64,000 nucleotides of DNA, from assembly GCA_911728435.2 (NCBI GenBank), contig OU452201.1, positions 30,611,597-30,675,596 of the forward strand, in the 5' to 3' direction. How positions within the stretch are numbered: the first letter of the stretch is position 1; every line of letters starts with the position of its first letter. Of this stretch, positions 43,440-54,907 are shown in pieces. The notes below the pieces were generated by a model. That model was not told the origin of the DNA, did no database searches, and worked only from the letters and a program-made list of their open reading frames with translations. The stretch comes from Apoderus coryli (taxonomy: Eukaryota; Arthropoda; Insecta; Coleoptera; Attelabidae). The translations under genes and the position numbers were made by a program.

Positions 43440-44575
43440 GGTGTCCCACCAGGAAGGGATTCGATCGATTATGGAGAAATTACAATGTGGAACAATCTGA
43501 AAATTTGGTGTAGTACTAAGGTCGACGGGACCAATTTGGCGGGTCTGGTAAATTATCGACCAGAAAGAAATAACGACTTTTTTTAATTTTTTTTTTTCAT
43601 GGGATTAATAATAAGACTATTTTGAACAAAATTAGGTACGGATGAAGACAAAATAATCAGTGTTTATATTTTTTTTAATCTAATATGTGTTTGACTATTG
43701 CATACTTAACGTAAGTATGTACTTACGCACTGTATATCATTGACATGGACATGTGGTGGTTAGTGTCATAATAGAATAACTAGATGCCAGCGTTGCCAGA
43801 TTGTATAACAGATTTCAAGAAAACTACTATAAATATATTTGTTGCGTCCACTCGTTAATCTACGTTAATTTTACATTATAGAGCATTTTTTCTTTTCTTT
43901 GTTTTCAAGCTAAATCACTTACATATTTTAGTTTGTATTCGGCAAGTTTAAATCTGTAGTGGTTTGGGTATCATTTTCATTAAGTTTCATTATTATAATT
44001 AATATGTTTAGTTTGCGCGTGTATGGTTCGCTTTAAGTACTGTACTGCTGCGCGCCGCGAAAGGATATTTTTCTCTCGGGACGATTCGACTTACAACCGC
44101 CATAGACAATTGTCGTTGTCCTATGAATTTTAAGTAAATTAATTCGTATATTTTTCTTACACCCGCAAAAATTGTAATTGTGTATATTGTGATTGGAGAG
44201 TTTAACGTGTGTCGTAATAAGTGTTTGGGACTAATCGTAAAGTAGGGTGTGTGGCTGGCCAGCAAAAGAAGAACCCTGAAGCAGCACGGGTGGTGTGCGA
44301 GGGTAACTTAATAAGTAGGTAAGTTCTTAAGGCGACCGTTTTGTTAGGATAAACTGCCCAGGTCCATTTTAAATCTCTACCACTACTATAAATTCTAATT
44401 TTCATGTTATAAAAAGTAAATTAAATCGTGTGTATAACACAACAATATTTATGTATTTTATTAATGGGCCTGTGCGGGAAAGTAATTAGAAATAACAAAG
44501 TAAAAATAATAATTAGATATAATTAAATCAGTTAGACGACGTCTGCTCCACAAAATAAATATATATATTCTTCAA
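43440..44575. other. Mixed repeat modules and a GC-richer unclassified stretch
   Basis: 43545-43840 is the inverted partner of 37950-38255. 43841-44540 includes a patch (about 44010-44330) richer in GC than its surroundings, without a convincing protein or terminal repeat. ACCGGGTGTCCCACCAGGAAG at 43437 looks like the end of a DNA transposon. Confidence 0.4.
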
Positions 44576-44579
44576 TTAT

Positions 44580-44979
44580 ACTAACTACCTACCTAACTAA
44601 TTACCTATCTACCTACCCAACATGCAACCTAAACCTCAAGCGCACGTATCAATCCTGCACATGGCAAGGGTTTCGCCCTTGTTAACTTACTTACTAACTA
44701 ATCTGCAGCCTAAACCTCATGCGCACATATCGGGCCTGCACTTGGCAAGGGCTTCGCCCTTGCTATCCTACTTAACTACCTAGCTAACTAACCTCCTACC
44801 TAACCAACCTCCTACCTAACTAACCTCCTACCTAACTAACCTCCTCCCTACCTATCTAACCTCCTGCCTACCTAACTAACCACCTACCTACCTTACTAAC
44901 CTCCTACCTAACTAACTAACCTCCTACCAGCTACCTAACCTCCTACCTACCTAACTAATCTGAAACTTAAACCTCATGC
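44580..44979 (-). repeat. Inverted GGTAGG array with two hairpin cores
   Basis: CTACCTAACTAACCTCCTAC is the complement of the 41-kb array; the cores at about 44661 and 44740 are likewise reversed. The array ends mid-motif (AACCTCATGC) where the LTR-like sequence at 44985 begins. Confidence 0.85.
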
Positions 44980-44984
44980 TGTTA

Positions 44985-45479
44985 TGTTTGATTTAGTTTG
45001 AAAAACACAATGTTATGTTTAATTTACTTTGGCGCTATTGCTAACACGAAAGTTATGTTTTAGTTTAATTTAGTTTGTTTCTATTATATTTAGTTATTTA
45101 ATTTAATTTGGTACTATACTTTAAAGATCATTCAAACACTTTAATTTTTAATTACTAATTCTTTATTAATATTGTTTCACAAGGTTTCTGTTTGAAGAAT
45201 AAAAATGACCTGAACGGTCTGACTGGTTTGAACTAACTGAACTTACTCAACTTGACTGAACTGACTCAACTGTCTTACAAGATTATGCCTTTTTATATCT
45301 TATATCTACAGTCATTAAAAAATGGTTAAACATTTATTAGGGGTTAGTTTTTATATTGATAGAAAGAAAGGTGTGAAACCTATTAGAGGGTTTTATGGTA
45401 ACATAATATTTTATGTTATCTTACAATAAAGTTTACAATATTATGACCATGCTAAAAGAAAAATATACCCTATCAAACA
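44985..45479 (-). repeat. LTR-like sequence abutting the truncated BEL/Pao pol
   Basis: Its ends are TGTTTGA and TCAAACA, a 7-bp perfect terminal inverted repeat of the TG...CA type, the same as the ends of the candidate BEL LTR at 48925-49590, but the bodies are not obviously alike. It directly replaces the rest of pol at 45480. It could be a 3' LTR joined by internal deletion or a related solo LTR; no target-site duplication was seen. Confidence 0.5.
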
Positions 45480-48400
45480 TAAATTGCTTCCAATGATTTT
45501 CCACAATAGGAGGGGTAGGGTCATCCCAATCCAGACCAAGCGTCCAGATATGTTGCATTAGCAATTTAGCTACTACAGAAAGCGGTGCGAGAAATCCTAA
45601 CGGGTCATAAATTCTTGCTAATTCTGAGAGAATTGTGCGTTTGGTACAGGGACGGTTAAAGGGTTGGACTGTATATGAAAATGAATCGATCAAAGGGTGC
45701 CATTGAAGGCCTAAGATTTTGACAACATTGTCATTTTCCAAATCAAACGAAAGGGTTTTAGCCCGAAGATTGTCCTCAGACAAATTTGCCAAAATTTGTG
45801 GATCATTACTTGACCATTTATGAAGAGAAAATCCTGCACCCTTTAGAAGTTCAATAAGCTCTTTTCGCAGCGCAAGCGCACCATCGACAGAGTCACTACC
45901 TGTCACTATATCATCAATATAGACGTCTGTATCTAATGCCCTGCACGCCGCAGGAAAGTGCAACCTCTCGTCTGCACTAAGTTGTTTCAACGTTCTTAAT
46001 GCCAGAAAAGGTGCAGACCTAATACCTAAACTAACAGTGTTTAATTTAAATTCTTGAATTTGGTCATTGGGCGAAAATCTCCACAATATCTTTTGATAAT
46101 TACTATTCTCTGGAGACACCAAAATCTGCCTATACATTTGCTTTATATCGGCTGTAAACGCATATGCATGAAACCGAAAATTATGAAGAACAGAAGTGAT
46201 GTCGTTTTGGAGTTTTTCACCGACATATAATGAATCGTTCAAAGAAGGATAACCAGGAACTTTCGCTGACGCATCGAAAACAACTCTAAGCTTGGTAGTT
46301 ATACTCTCAGGTTTCAGAACACAATGATGCGGAATGAAGTACGAATTTTCTGAGGTGTCGATTGTGCATAATTCCATATGTCCACTGTCCAGGTAATCCT
46401 TCATGAAGGTACAATAACTACTATAAAGATTACAATCTTTAATCAAACGGCGCTCCAACGATAAAAACCGACGGAGTGCCAATGACCTAGTGTCGCCAAA
46501 GTTTGGAATAGATTCCCGAAAGGGAAGTGCAACCGTGTAACGACCTGTTTCGTCACGAAAAGAATTTTGAGAATAATGTTGCTCACAAGCGGCATCATCA
46601 GGGGCGACACATTTAACGGCGGGGACATTTTCAAGTTCCCAAAAACTTTTGAGCGTGTTGTCCAAGTTACTGAGATCTGACGAACAAAAAAATGTATTTA
46701 TTTGGGAGGGTAGATGTGTCGAAAGTTTTCCTATCAAAATCCAACCAAAAATTGTATTCAAAGCGTAGGGTTGTGAAGAATCACCACAAATTTTTCCATT
46801 AAGTAAGATTTGGGGAAATAGCTCGGCACCAATTAATACATCTATAGAACTTGGAACTTCAAAACTAGGATCTGCTAGATTTAAGTTTGAAATGTGAGAC
46901 CAAGACCTACTATCAAGTTTCTGAGGAGGCAAATATGTGCAAATTTTTGATAATACAAAGGCGTCAAAGGCGAACCGAGGATATTGCTTATTTACTGGGC
47001 GTATTGTACATGTAACACCCCCTAGCGAAGTAGAGGATCTCATTTCACCCACACCATTAACAGCAATATTAGTAGGAGAAATGACCAATCCTAATCTATG
47101 AGCTCATTTCTGTGTTATAAAACTAACTTCAGAACCACTATCTATTATAATGCGACACTTTTCATAAGTGCCTCGAGAATTAACAATTTCCACAATTGCT
47201 GTTGAGAGCAAAACCGATGAACATCTATTGTTACCAGTAGGTGAGATATGTGGAGTTGCGTGAAGCGTTGTAACCGTATGACCTTGACTAGTTGAAGGTA
47301 TGTTTTCAACTGGGGTACTATTTTGCGGTGAAGGTCTATTTACGTTAGAAGTGATATGATCATCAAAATGTAGCAAAGTGTGATGCCTCTGTTTGCAAAC
47401 CTTGCAACTATCTTTCGATTTACAATTCTTGCATGAATGTCTTGAACCAAAGCAATTTATACACAAATTTCGCTGCTTAATAAAGCTAAAACGATCGCGG
47501 GTAGATTTTTTATGAAAATCAGGGCATTCATATATTCTGTGTGAGTTTGAGCAAAAGGGACAAAGTGATACCGATTGAGTATTTGCAAAAAATGAAGAGC
47601 ACGAGTGACGTTGTTTATCGATAGTAAATTTAGAGAAGTTGGGTTTACCGTTTGACTTTCTAGATGGGCCATGAGATTGCGCAGCTTCAACACTATCTAA
47701 TGCATTACAGCGACGAGTAATAAATTTCACAAGTGTTTCAAAAGACGGTATATAATCTTTATCATTAGTTGAAATTTCAAATTCAAATTTGGAAATAGTC
47801 TCATCATCTAATCGATTAAGTATCATATGGTAAAGTAAAAAATGCCATTCCCCAATAGGAAAATCTAAACATTCAAAAGCGGCAATATTTTCTTCAAAAA
47901 TTTCGACCAACGTACGTAAATCATCCGCGCTTGGATTTGGTTTTAATTTAGAACAACTATCTAAATTTTTTTAATACGAATTTGCAATCATACGTTGATT
48001 CTGATAATTTTTAGTTAAAGAAGCATAAGCTTGAGCATAATTTTCATCGGTTAAAGCTTTTCTACTAACAAGCTTCAACGCAGAACCAGTTAATGAATTT
48101 CTTAAATGAGTAAACTTCTCGATATTAGAAAGAGTTGGATTGTTATGTACCAAAGAATCGAAAATATCAATAAAAGTTTTATAATCGGTATAGAGACCCG
48201 AAAATTTAGGAATATCGACTTGAGGCAATTTAATATGTCGAATATTTGATTCCCCTGCAGGCTCCGGCGGCAAAACAACAATCTGTTTAACAAAAAGTCT
48301 GTCATAAATCGATTCAATTTCTGCACAATCAATCACAAATTGATTTCTAATATTTTTATGCAACTCTAAATCAGGATTTTCAGTAGTGGCCAATAACGCT

Positions 48401-48588
48401 ATCAATGAGGAATGATTTTTAACAAAATCGTCATGAATTACAGCAACTCGTTTGTAAAGAACTTTAAAAATTGATCGTGCAGCCTCATCTTCAACCGCAG
48501 TAAAAGCTCTAGTTTTAATTTCAGCAAGTTCATAAACGTCGGCATCACGTAATGCTAGATGTTGTTTGATTTTATTTGTGTTCGACAT
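45480..48588 (-). pseudogene. BEL/Pao gag-pol, truncated before integrase
   Basis: One frame from ATG at 48588, interrupted by TAA (47973-47971) and TGA (47106-47104). Gag (48588-47900) is of the DUF1759 type with LPQVDIPKFSGLYTDYKTF. Next come Cys/His knuckles CPFCSNSHRIYEC, CINCFGSRHSCKNC and CKVCKQRHH, and a protease with IIDSGSEVSFI, both typical of Pao/BEL. RT contains LRVVFDASAKVPGYPSLNDS, ADIKQMYRQI and DVYIDDIVTG, then RNase H-like ARIYDPLGFLAPL. The frame ends at HWKQF, where foreign sequence begins; RNase H end and integrase are lost. Two in-frame stops plus truncation make it inactive, though the rest is well kept. Confidence 0.9.
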
Positions 48589-48903
48589 GTCAATAATTAA
48601 CTGAAACGAAAATCGAAATACTAAGTATTTTAAACACGGTAACAGAAACTGTATTAAAAAAGAAAATATTCAAAACAAAAACGAAATATAAAGTGCGAGA
48701 GTTCAGTTCTAAACCAATTCAACGAAACAAAAAAAAACTGTAAAACTTTGTTCGGACTTGCGATAAACAGAGACCTTGAAAATATATTTTAAATTTAAAC
48801 TATATGCGCGAAATATGAAATTTAATATTTTAATAAATTACTATTTGAATTCAAAAAAACCAACAAAATTTAGCGTATTTTATGCAACAAACGAGTTACA
48901 TAA

Positions 48904-48920
48904 TCCGGCTCGAAGGACCA
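48904..48920 (-). promoter_or_regulatory. BEL/Pao primer binding site
   Basis: On the minus strand TGGTCCTTCGAGCCGGA lies 4 bases after the end of the candidate 5' LTR and about 310 bp before the gag ATG, the expected place. Confidence 0.65.
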
Positions 48921-48924
48921 AAAA

Positions 48925-49590
48925 TGTTTGAGTAAAAGCGAAATGAACAAGTTAGTGAAACCTTGGCAGCAATATCAAAATAATGGCCTCTTACCTTCTT
49001 GTCTTCAGCAGGGTAGATGATAAGAGCCGGCTCTGCTTATCCAATTCAACAGCAACCATCAAGATGTCACAAGCGGTCAGTCAATAACAATACCAAATTG
49101 CACAATCACAACAACACTTAGCATGTCTCAAATTATTGTTCTTAAAGGGAGCGAAAATGTTAATTTCTACTACTACCACTCATATTCATCCACAAGAGGC
49201 CCAACGAAAACATACCACTGCCAAGTATATAAAGCAAAAAAAACAACAACAGATAAATATTTCTCATTTAAACATTAACTATGCGTGTATAGGTAAATTT
49301 GCACTAATATACGCCAAATTGCAAATACGAGGGGAATTCGAGAAATGCGTAAGTTAGCTACCAACAATTATAACAAAAATATTAAAAATTACAATCATAT
49401 GTTAGAAAATATATGTACATTGGTACGTCACGGAACAAATCTAGTACTTTCGGTTATACCGGAAGTTGGTGTCAACTTCCTTATCTTAAATAGGATCCTA
49501 TATAAATTATATATTTTTTTAGATTCTACTTGTAATTCTAAAGATAGTTCATGTGCAGTTTGCTAAATATTTGAAATTTTATGTCAAACA
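48925..49590 (-). repeat. Candidate BEL/Pao 5' LTR
   Basis: On the minus strand it runs from TGTTTGACAT to ACTCAAACA, TG...CA with 7-bp inverted ends, and stops just before the primer site. The outer boundary rests only on the end motif, as no second copy exists in the window. Confidence 0.5.
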
Positions 49591-50654
49591 CCACGTTTGC
49601 AGATTAAAGAATAATTACAATTTTTATTATATGGATGCTTTTATAGTCAAATTTGTTGGGATATCCTAGTAGTTATAGAGCTTTCTGCGCCTATTTCTAT
49701 TCTTTAATACATAGTAATAAGTACAGGGTATTTGAAAAAGAGGGTTTCAAATCAAATTGTCAAACTTTTTAAATGGCAACCCCCGATTTTTATATATTTT
49801 TTATTTTTTGCATCAAAAATAAGGGCAAGTTTATGAAAGAATGGATTAAAATATTGACAATACTTACCTATTAGATTTTACTATTACAATCGTGATAGGA
49901 CTTTGAACTTTAATTGATTTTAGTTCGCCATGATGACTTTAGAAAGCAAATAAATATGACATTTGTGAAAAAATTATCCGAAATATTGAATAATTTGTCA
50001 TTGGTTTAATAGAGTATAACATATGTACCATAAAAAAATTACATCACATTGGCATTCGAACAGTATAAAAAGGGTTAAAAACTTTTAAAAAAACATAATT
50101 CATAAACTTGCCAGAAATATTGACTAGTTATAGCTTCGATAGAATAGAACCTATGAAAAGATTTATCATAAAAAACTTGGGATCAAATTAAAAACATGTT
50201 TCCTATATAAACTTATTGGAAATATGGAATAATTTTATAGTTGTGAAATGGACCAAAAATTTAAAGATATGAAAAAAAATTATTCATGATAAAAATGTTT
50301 GCTTGTCGAAAAAATAAGAACTACCATGAAAAAAAATATTTTTATTAAACAGGGGGTCTCAAAAAGGCATAAATATAAAATTAAACAAGAGCAGTCATAT
50401 TTTGGTGTCTTAGCGTAAAATGATAAATAGAAAAAATGCTCCAAATTTAATCCTGACCCTGATTCCAGAAGAATATTTAAATTTATGAAAATATTTTTTT
50501 TTCATGTGCACATGTCCGCTATTTAATACTTTTACTTAATTATTACATTTACATTAGATACCTTATTATTGTTGTAGTAGTTGTCAGTGTCAAAAAATTT
50601 TGCTTGTCGAAAAAATAAGAACTACTATGAAAATAGTTATTTATTATACAAGGG

Positions 50655-51110
50655 AAAAAAGTACTAGATTTTAGCTCGAGGTTGTGTTGTCAGACAAAAA
50701 ACCGAGAGCTAAAATCTAACTTTTTTCCCGTGTATGATACACTATTTTTTTCTGAGACGGGAAAAACTTCGATTTAATATTGAAAAAAGTCAGAAAATTA
50801 TCCAAGTGAAATTTGAAGTTTTAAAAATAAAATAATCAAATATCTGTCAATTTCAATCTGTGATTTAATTTAAAAATTGCAAACACACCACCGGAGTTAG
50901 TAGAAGCAGCAAAAGTAGCGTCACAAATTATTGCCAGTTTTGATATATAAAGGAAATGTAACTTTTGTATAATAAAATTTCCTAAAATTAGATATCTACC
51001 GTTACTTATGTGTCCGGGAAAAAAGTAGTCACTTTTTTCCCGGGAATAAAAAGTGACATTTTATTACCTGTCAAGAGAGTAAATATGTCAAACTTTTTTC
51101 CCGTCACAGA
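50655..51110. repeat. Hairpin-rich insertion with GGGAAAAAAGT motifs
   Basis: GGGAAAAAAGT...AGATTTTAGCTCG folds on CGAGAGCTAAAATCTAACTT...CCC (50655-50731); CCGGGAAAAAAGT and ACTTTTTTCCCGG form a second hairpin (51014-51043); and AACTTTTTTCCCGTCACAGA closes the segment (51080-51105), inverse to TCTGAGACGGGAAAAACTT at 50751. The closing motif recurs alone at 42405-42425. It looks like a MITE with repeated subterminal hairpins. Confidence 0.6.
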
Positions 51111-51229
51111 AAAAAAATTATTTTTATTAAACAGGGCGTGTCAAAAAGGCATAAACATAAAATTAAACAAATTAAAATGAAAATTGAAACGAAAATTAAT
51201 AAACAGAAATAAACATAACGCAATCATAA

Positions 51230-52257
51230 TCATGGTTCAAACACCCCTCCCCCATATTCAACACACTTTTCCCACTGCTTCATAATATGATCAAAACAGG
51301 CTCGAATCTCTTGAATTGTCAATGATTCCACGGCTCGCCTGATTCTTAATTTTGAAAGTTCGATATTGGAATCCATTGGCTGCGCACAGGTAAGCTGCTT
51401 TAGACGGCCCCAAAGGAAAGAATCGGCTAATGTCGGGTCGGGACTTCTTGGGGGCCATACAATTGGTCCATTTCTTCCTAATCCATCTGACACCGAATTT
51501 CTGGTTCAGCCATTCTCTAACCTCTCCAGCGCAATGTGCAGGGCATCCATCGTGTTGAAAGTACATTGCGTTGCGATCATCCAGGGGCAGCTCTTGGAGA
51601 TGATTGCAAAAGAATGAATCTAATAGTTGCAAATAGCTTACTCTGTTACAAGTACCATCGAAAAAATAAGGCCCAATGATACCGTAATATGAAATAGCAC
51701 ACCACACATTGACTTTTTTACAGTACTGACGTCTGGCGGGAATTCTAAATTCGGGATTCTCTTTACTCCAATATCTCACATGTTGAGAAACTACAGTTCC
51801 GTTGGTTGAAAATGTTGATTCATCAAAAAATATTAAAGCTTGTCAAAATTTCTATTGCCGTTTAAAATCTGATTTCCAACCCACAAACAAAAATTCTAGC
51901 CATTTTGCTTCATCCCCAGCCTCCAAAGTTTGGTTGAAATGAGGCTTCTAAGGATACATTTTATTTACTTTTAAAACATTTTGAATGGTAGATTTTCCCA
52001 CCACCTCTAAATTCTTAGCCCTGTTTCTTAAAGAAATCAAACTGTACTGGCATCGTCCTCATTATATTGTTTCTTTTCTTTTTTAATATCAAAAACTGAT
52101 CCTGTTCTTTCAAATTTTTTCACCAATTTGTGAACAGCAACTTTCGAAACGTATACGCCAGGAAATTGCGTTGGAATTCCTCTACTACATAGCGATAAGG
52201 GCAGTGACTACTTCCATAGCATTGCACTATAAAAACTCTTTGTTCTACGGTCAGCAT
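51230..52257 (-). pseudogene. Mariner-like transposase, decayed
   Basis: The ATG at 52257 opens MLTVEQRVFIVQCYG, the usual helix-turn-helix start; a shifted frame continues with VAVHKLVKKFERTGSVFD. The catalytic half (51779-51291) has VNVWCAISYYGIIGPYFFDG, YFQHDGCPAHCAGEVREWL and, after another frameshift near 51490, GRNGPIVWPPRSPDPTLADS and FLWGRLKQL. These are the mariner DDxD/E-type blocks with the second acid in FQHDG and the third in RSPDP. At least two or three frameshifts are present. In working copies the protein cuts and inserts at TA. Confidence 0.85.
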
Positions 52258-53284
52258 TTTGGAGAATACTTTTAACACTGACAAGACAACTTTTTTTTGA
52301 CACTGACAACTACTACAACAACAATAAGGTACCTAATGTAAAGGTAATAATTAAGTAAAAGTATTAAATATCGGACATGTACACATGAAAAAAAAATATT
52401 TTCATAAATTTAAATATTCTTCTCTAACGCTGGAATCAGGGTCAGGATTAAATTAATTTTATATTTATGCCTTTTTGAGACGCCCTGTTTAATAAAAATA
52501 TTTTTTTTCATGGTAGTTCTTATTTTTTCGACCAGCAAAGATTTTTATCAAGAATAACTTTTTTTCGTATCTTTCAATTTTTGGTCCATTTGTCCTCTTG
52601 TTAACCGCATCCGTGGACATACTGTATATACTTAGTTTTGATATAGGATAACCTACAAAATGCAGCATAAAGAAAATAAATAGTAGAAAATGGTTAAAAA
52701 ATTAGACTGTAAAAATGATATATTAAGCCTTTTAAGTAGTTGAATTGGTATTAAAAATGCACGACAAAAAATGTATGTACCATAGGCGCCCGTAAAAAAA
52801 AATAGTTGCTGTCTACATAAATAAAATATTTTATTTGGAAAAATAGCTTGTCACCAAGAGCCTTACGGAAAAGGTAACTGACATAAATATTACTTTTACA
52901 CTTAAATATGGAGAGCTATTCGTCTCTCGAAGGGAACAGTTTATTTTTACTATCAATAAAATATCTATACGCATCTAACAAAAATAAAATCACATTCAAA
53001 ATACCCTGTAGAATGTTGTATTTAAGAGATATTAGTTTGTTCAAGAGCAGCCATATGACAGTTGTAGATAAAAGTATAACTAAATAAAAATTCATTTAGT
53101 AAATTTCTAGGACCCTATTAAATTGACGATCGTGTACGTGTTTTGTATTAGAATTAGATATACAGGATGGTAATGAACTAGAGAATTTCTTCATGGTCGT
53201 GCATCAGTGAGTGATAAATCATCAATTAATTAATGATAATTTTAAAAAATAGTCCATTGTGTGGAGTTGTATATTTTCAATGAT

Positions 53285-53395
53285 GAAATAAAAGTCGAAT
53301 CTCCACAAAAATAAATTTAATAGAAATTTATAATCAGCATCCAAACATGTGTCGGAACTTAAACCAGTTCCATCATCAGTGGCAAAAAGAGAAAC
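53285..53395. repeat. Penelope-type terminal repeat fragment 2
   Basis: GATGAAATAAAAGTCGAATCTCCAC...CATCCAAACATGTGTCGGAACTT...CCATCATCAGTGGCAAA; diverged copy of 30870-30975. Confidence 0.6.
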
Positions 53396-53493
53396 TTATA
53401 AATTTAATGTTCCAGAAATTTTCATTGAGGTCACCTCTATTTAAATAACATCAAAAACTAACATTATTATGCTATTCAATTTTTCTTTTTATA

Positions 53494-54346
53494 CAGGGTG
53501 TCTGGAAATGACGTGTACAACGGAATAGCACAATAGCAATAGCAATAGCCGAAAATATGATGATTTAGGTCAACTTATCTATATATAAAATTGCGTGGTT
53601 TGGGCTTTAAAAGTGAATATTTATGTACTCTCTTACAAAATTTTAGTTTGTCTAACAGTTTAGAGGTAACAAAATATTTTCTAAATCCCTACATGCATGG
53701 CTGAATCAGCATACTTAATAATTATTGTAACTTAGCACAAAGTATTTATTAAAAGATGGTTATGATTACCTACTTTGACAAATACAAAAAGATGATATTA
53801 TTGTAATTTCATTTAACCTGATTTGCGTTTAGAATTTCGTCTTTTTGTTTTTACGGTTTATCTTTAAGTCATTATCAATTTTGACTACGTATTTATAGTA
53901 TTGTACTGATTCAAGGCTTGTAGCGATTTAGAAAATATTTTTTTATTTCTAAACTGTTTGACAAACTAAAATTTTGTAAGAAAGTAAATAGTTTCTAAAT
54001 AAAATGAATTATTCACAAAAAAAAACTGGTATTGATTATACGAGGATTACAAAAAATATGGGTAGATATGTGACTAAGCTTTTAAACACCCTGTAATTCT
54101 AGAAGTTGGAGTTTCTTCAATAAAAAACTGTAGTTTATTGGTGCAAACGTGTATCTAAAAAATGAATAAAATCTATCAAATATTTTTCGATTTATTTGAA
54201 AAAACGTAAAAAAAAATATTCACTTTTAAAGCCTACTAGCGCAGAAACGAAGCAATTTTGTATATAGATAACTTGACCTAAATCATAAAATTTTAGGCCA
54301 AGGACTGTGTGCTATTCCGTTGTACACGTCATTTCCGGACACCCTG
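53494..54346. mobile_element. Long-TIR MITE of the CAGGGTGTC type
   Basis: CAGGGTGTCTGGAAATGACG at the left and CGTCATTTCCGGACACCCTG at the right, with TA on both sides (53492-53493, 54347-54348). The arms stay alike for about 150 bp (TGATTTAGGTCAA.TTATCTATATA, GGCTTTAAAAGTGAATATT). A second inverted pair (ACAAAATTTTAGTTTGTC) lies inside. No protein; Tc1/mariner-type non-autonomous element. Confidence 0.85.
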
Positions 54347-54439
54347 TATATCATGATGGTTAATCGATTTTTCTTAAATCAATTTTTTATTGTCTGATCA
54401 CTTAATTTATGGCATTGGAGACAATTGTATTCATGCTGA

Positions 54440-54760
54440 CTGCATAATGAATGCTGACGACCTTAAAATTAGTAAAAGACTATCTTCAGTCTTAGATTGT
54501 GTTAACATAAACTCCCTCTTAAAACTTATTTTACTCCTGCTATATCAATCGACTTAGTCCCAATATTAAGTACAATGTCGAAGGAGAATGTCTTGTCAAA
54601 GCTGAGCGATAAAAATATGAGATTTGGGAATCATATAGAAAATGTGGTCCAGAAAGCATGTAGAAATGTTAGGCTTTATTTATAGAAATGCTGAAATCGT
54701 CAAGACTGAAACATGTTGAAGATCTATATATATTACAGTCTTGTAGGATATAATAAAATA
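54440..54760 (+). pseudogene. Jockey/CR1-type RT remnant
   Basis: MNADDLKISKRLSSVLDCVN recalls the catalytic ADDLKI box of LINE reverse transcriptase, followed in broken frames by KNMRFGNHIENVVQKACRNV, the conserved thumb region. Too short and shifted to be functional. It ends just upstream of the host exon at 54781. Confidence 0.6.
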
Positions 54761-54780
54761 ATGTATTTACATATTTCTAG

Positions 54781-54907
54781 GTTTGAAAAGTTCCTGTAAA
54801 TGGCTGGAGAGCGAAATTAGTCGAAATAAGTTGGATAATTTACGAACCGATCAAACCATCGAATTCATTGAGAAGCAACTGCACAACATTAAACCATGTA
54901 TACAAGT
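54781..54907 (+). CDS. Host gene, candidate upstream exon
   Basis: TTTCTAG precedes; the frame GT TTG AAA reads LKSSCKWLESEIS...FIEKQLHNIKPCIQ and ends in phase 2 before GTATGT. Joining to TTATTACAG|T at 58393 gives GTT and the continuous text CIQVVQNMVNEMQ. The phase match and similar helical composition support the link; the 3.5-kb distance leaves doubt. Confidence 0.5.

Larger units (their letters stand above)
36218..44980. repeat. Large GGTAGG satellite block with interspersed modules
   Basis: Tandem GGTAGGTAGGAGG/TTAG sequence fills 36480-37085, 38505-38755, 39490-40135 and 40930-42390; its complement fills 44580-44975. Periods are 16 bp (36.6-36.8 kb) and exactly 20 bp (40930-41270). 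Between and within arrays recur (a) a core with a GCAAGGGCGAAGCCCTTGC hairpin followed by AAGTGCAGGCCCGATATGTG, (b) a module beginning TCTGGT...GAAATAAC.ACTTTTTTT, and (c) a module with CAATCTGGCAACG. Direct copies (40130-40420 vs 42700-42965; 38285-38490 vs 40690-40885) and inverted copies (37950-38255 vs 43545-43840) show segmental duplication and inversion. The plan, conserved end plus internal minisatellite plus hairpin, recalls short Helitron-derived elements; that is inference. Confidence 0.8.
50246..52595 (-). mobile_element. Mariner-like element with ~340-bp inverted arms
   Basis: 50246-50605 and the reverse of 52285-52595 match over most of their length (ATGGACCAAAAATT..., AAATAAGAACTACCATGAAA, AACAGGG.GTCTCAAAAAGGC, AATTTAATCCTGACCCTGAT). 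The degenerate transposase lies between them. A third, short copy of the CAGGGCGTGTCAAAAAGGC end sits at 51134, next to the transposase 3' end. This shows more than one insertion or an internal duplication. Confidence 0.7.
49724..53008. mobile_element. Outer Tc1/mariner-type element enclosing a transposon nest
   Basis: CAGGGTATTTGAAAAAG at the left and TTCAAAATACCCTG at the right form short inverted ends, with TA on each side (49722-49723, 53009-53010). It encloses the fold-back element at 50246-52595. The short TIRs leave room for coincidence. Confidence 0.45.

Noticed and set aside
43437..43480. DNA transposon end ACCGGGTGTCCCACC
   Set aside because: No matching opposite end within reach was found.
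44008..44405. Two overlapping minus-strand frames in a GC-richer patch
   Set aside because: No domain, no splice signals of note; composition alone explains the open frames.
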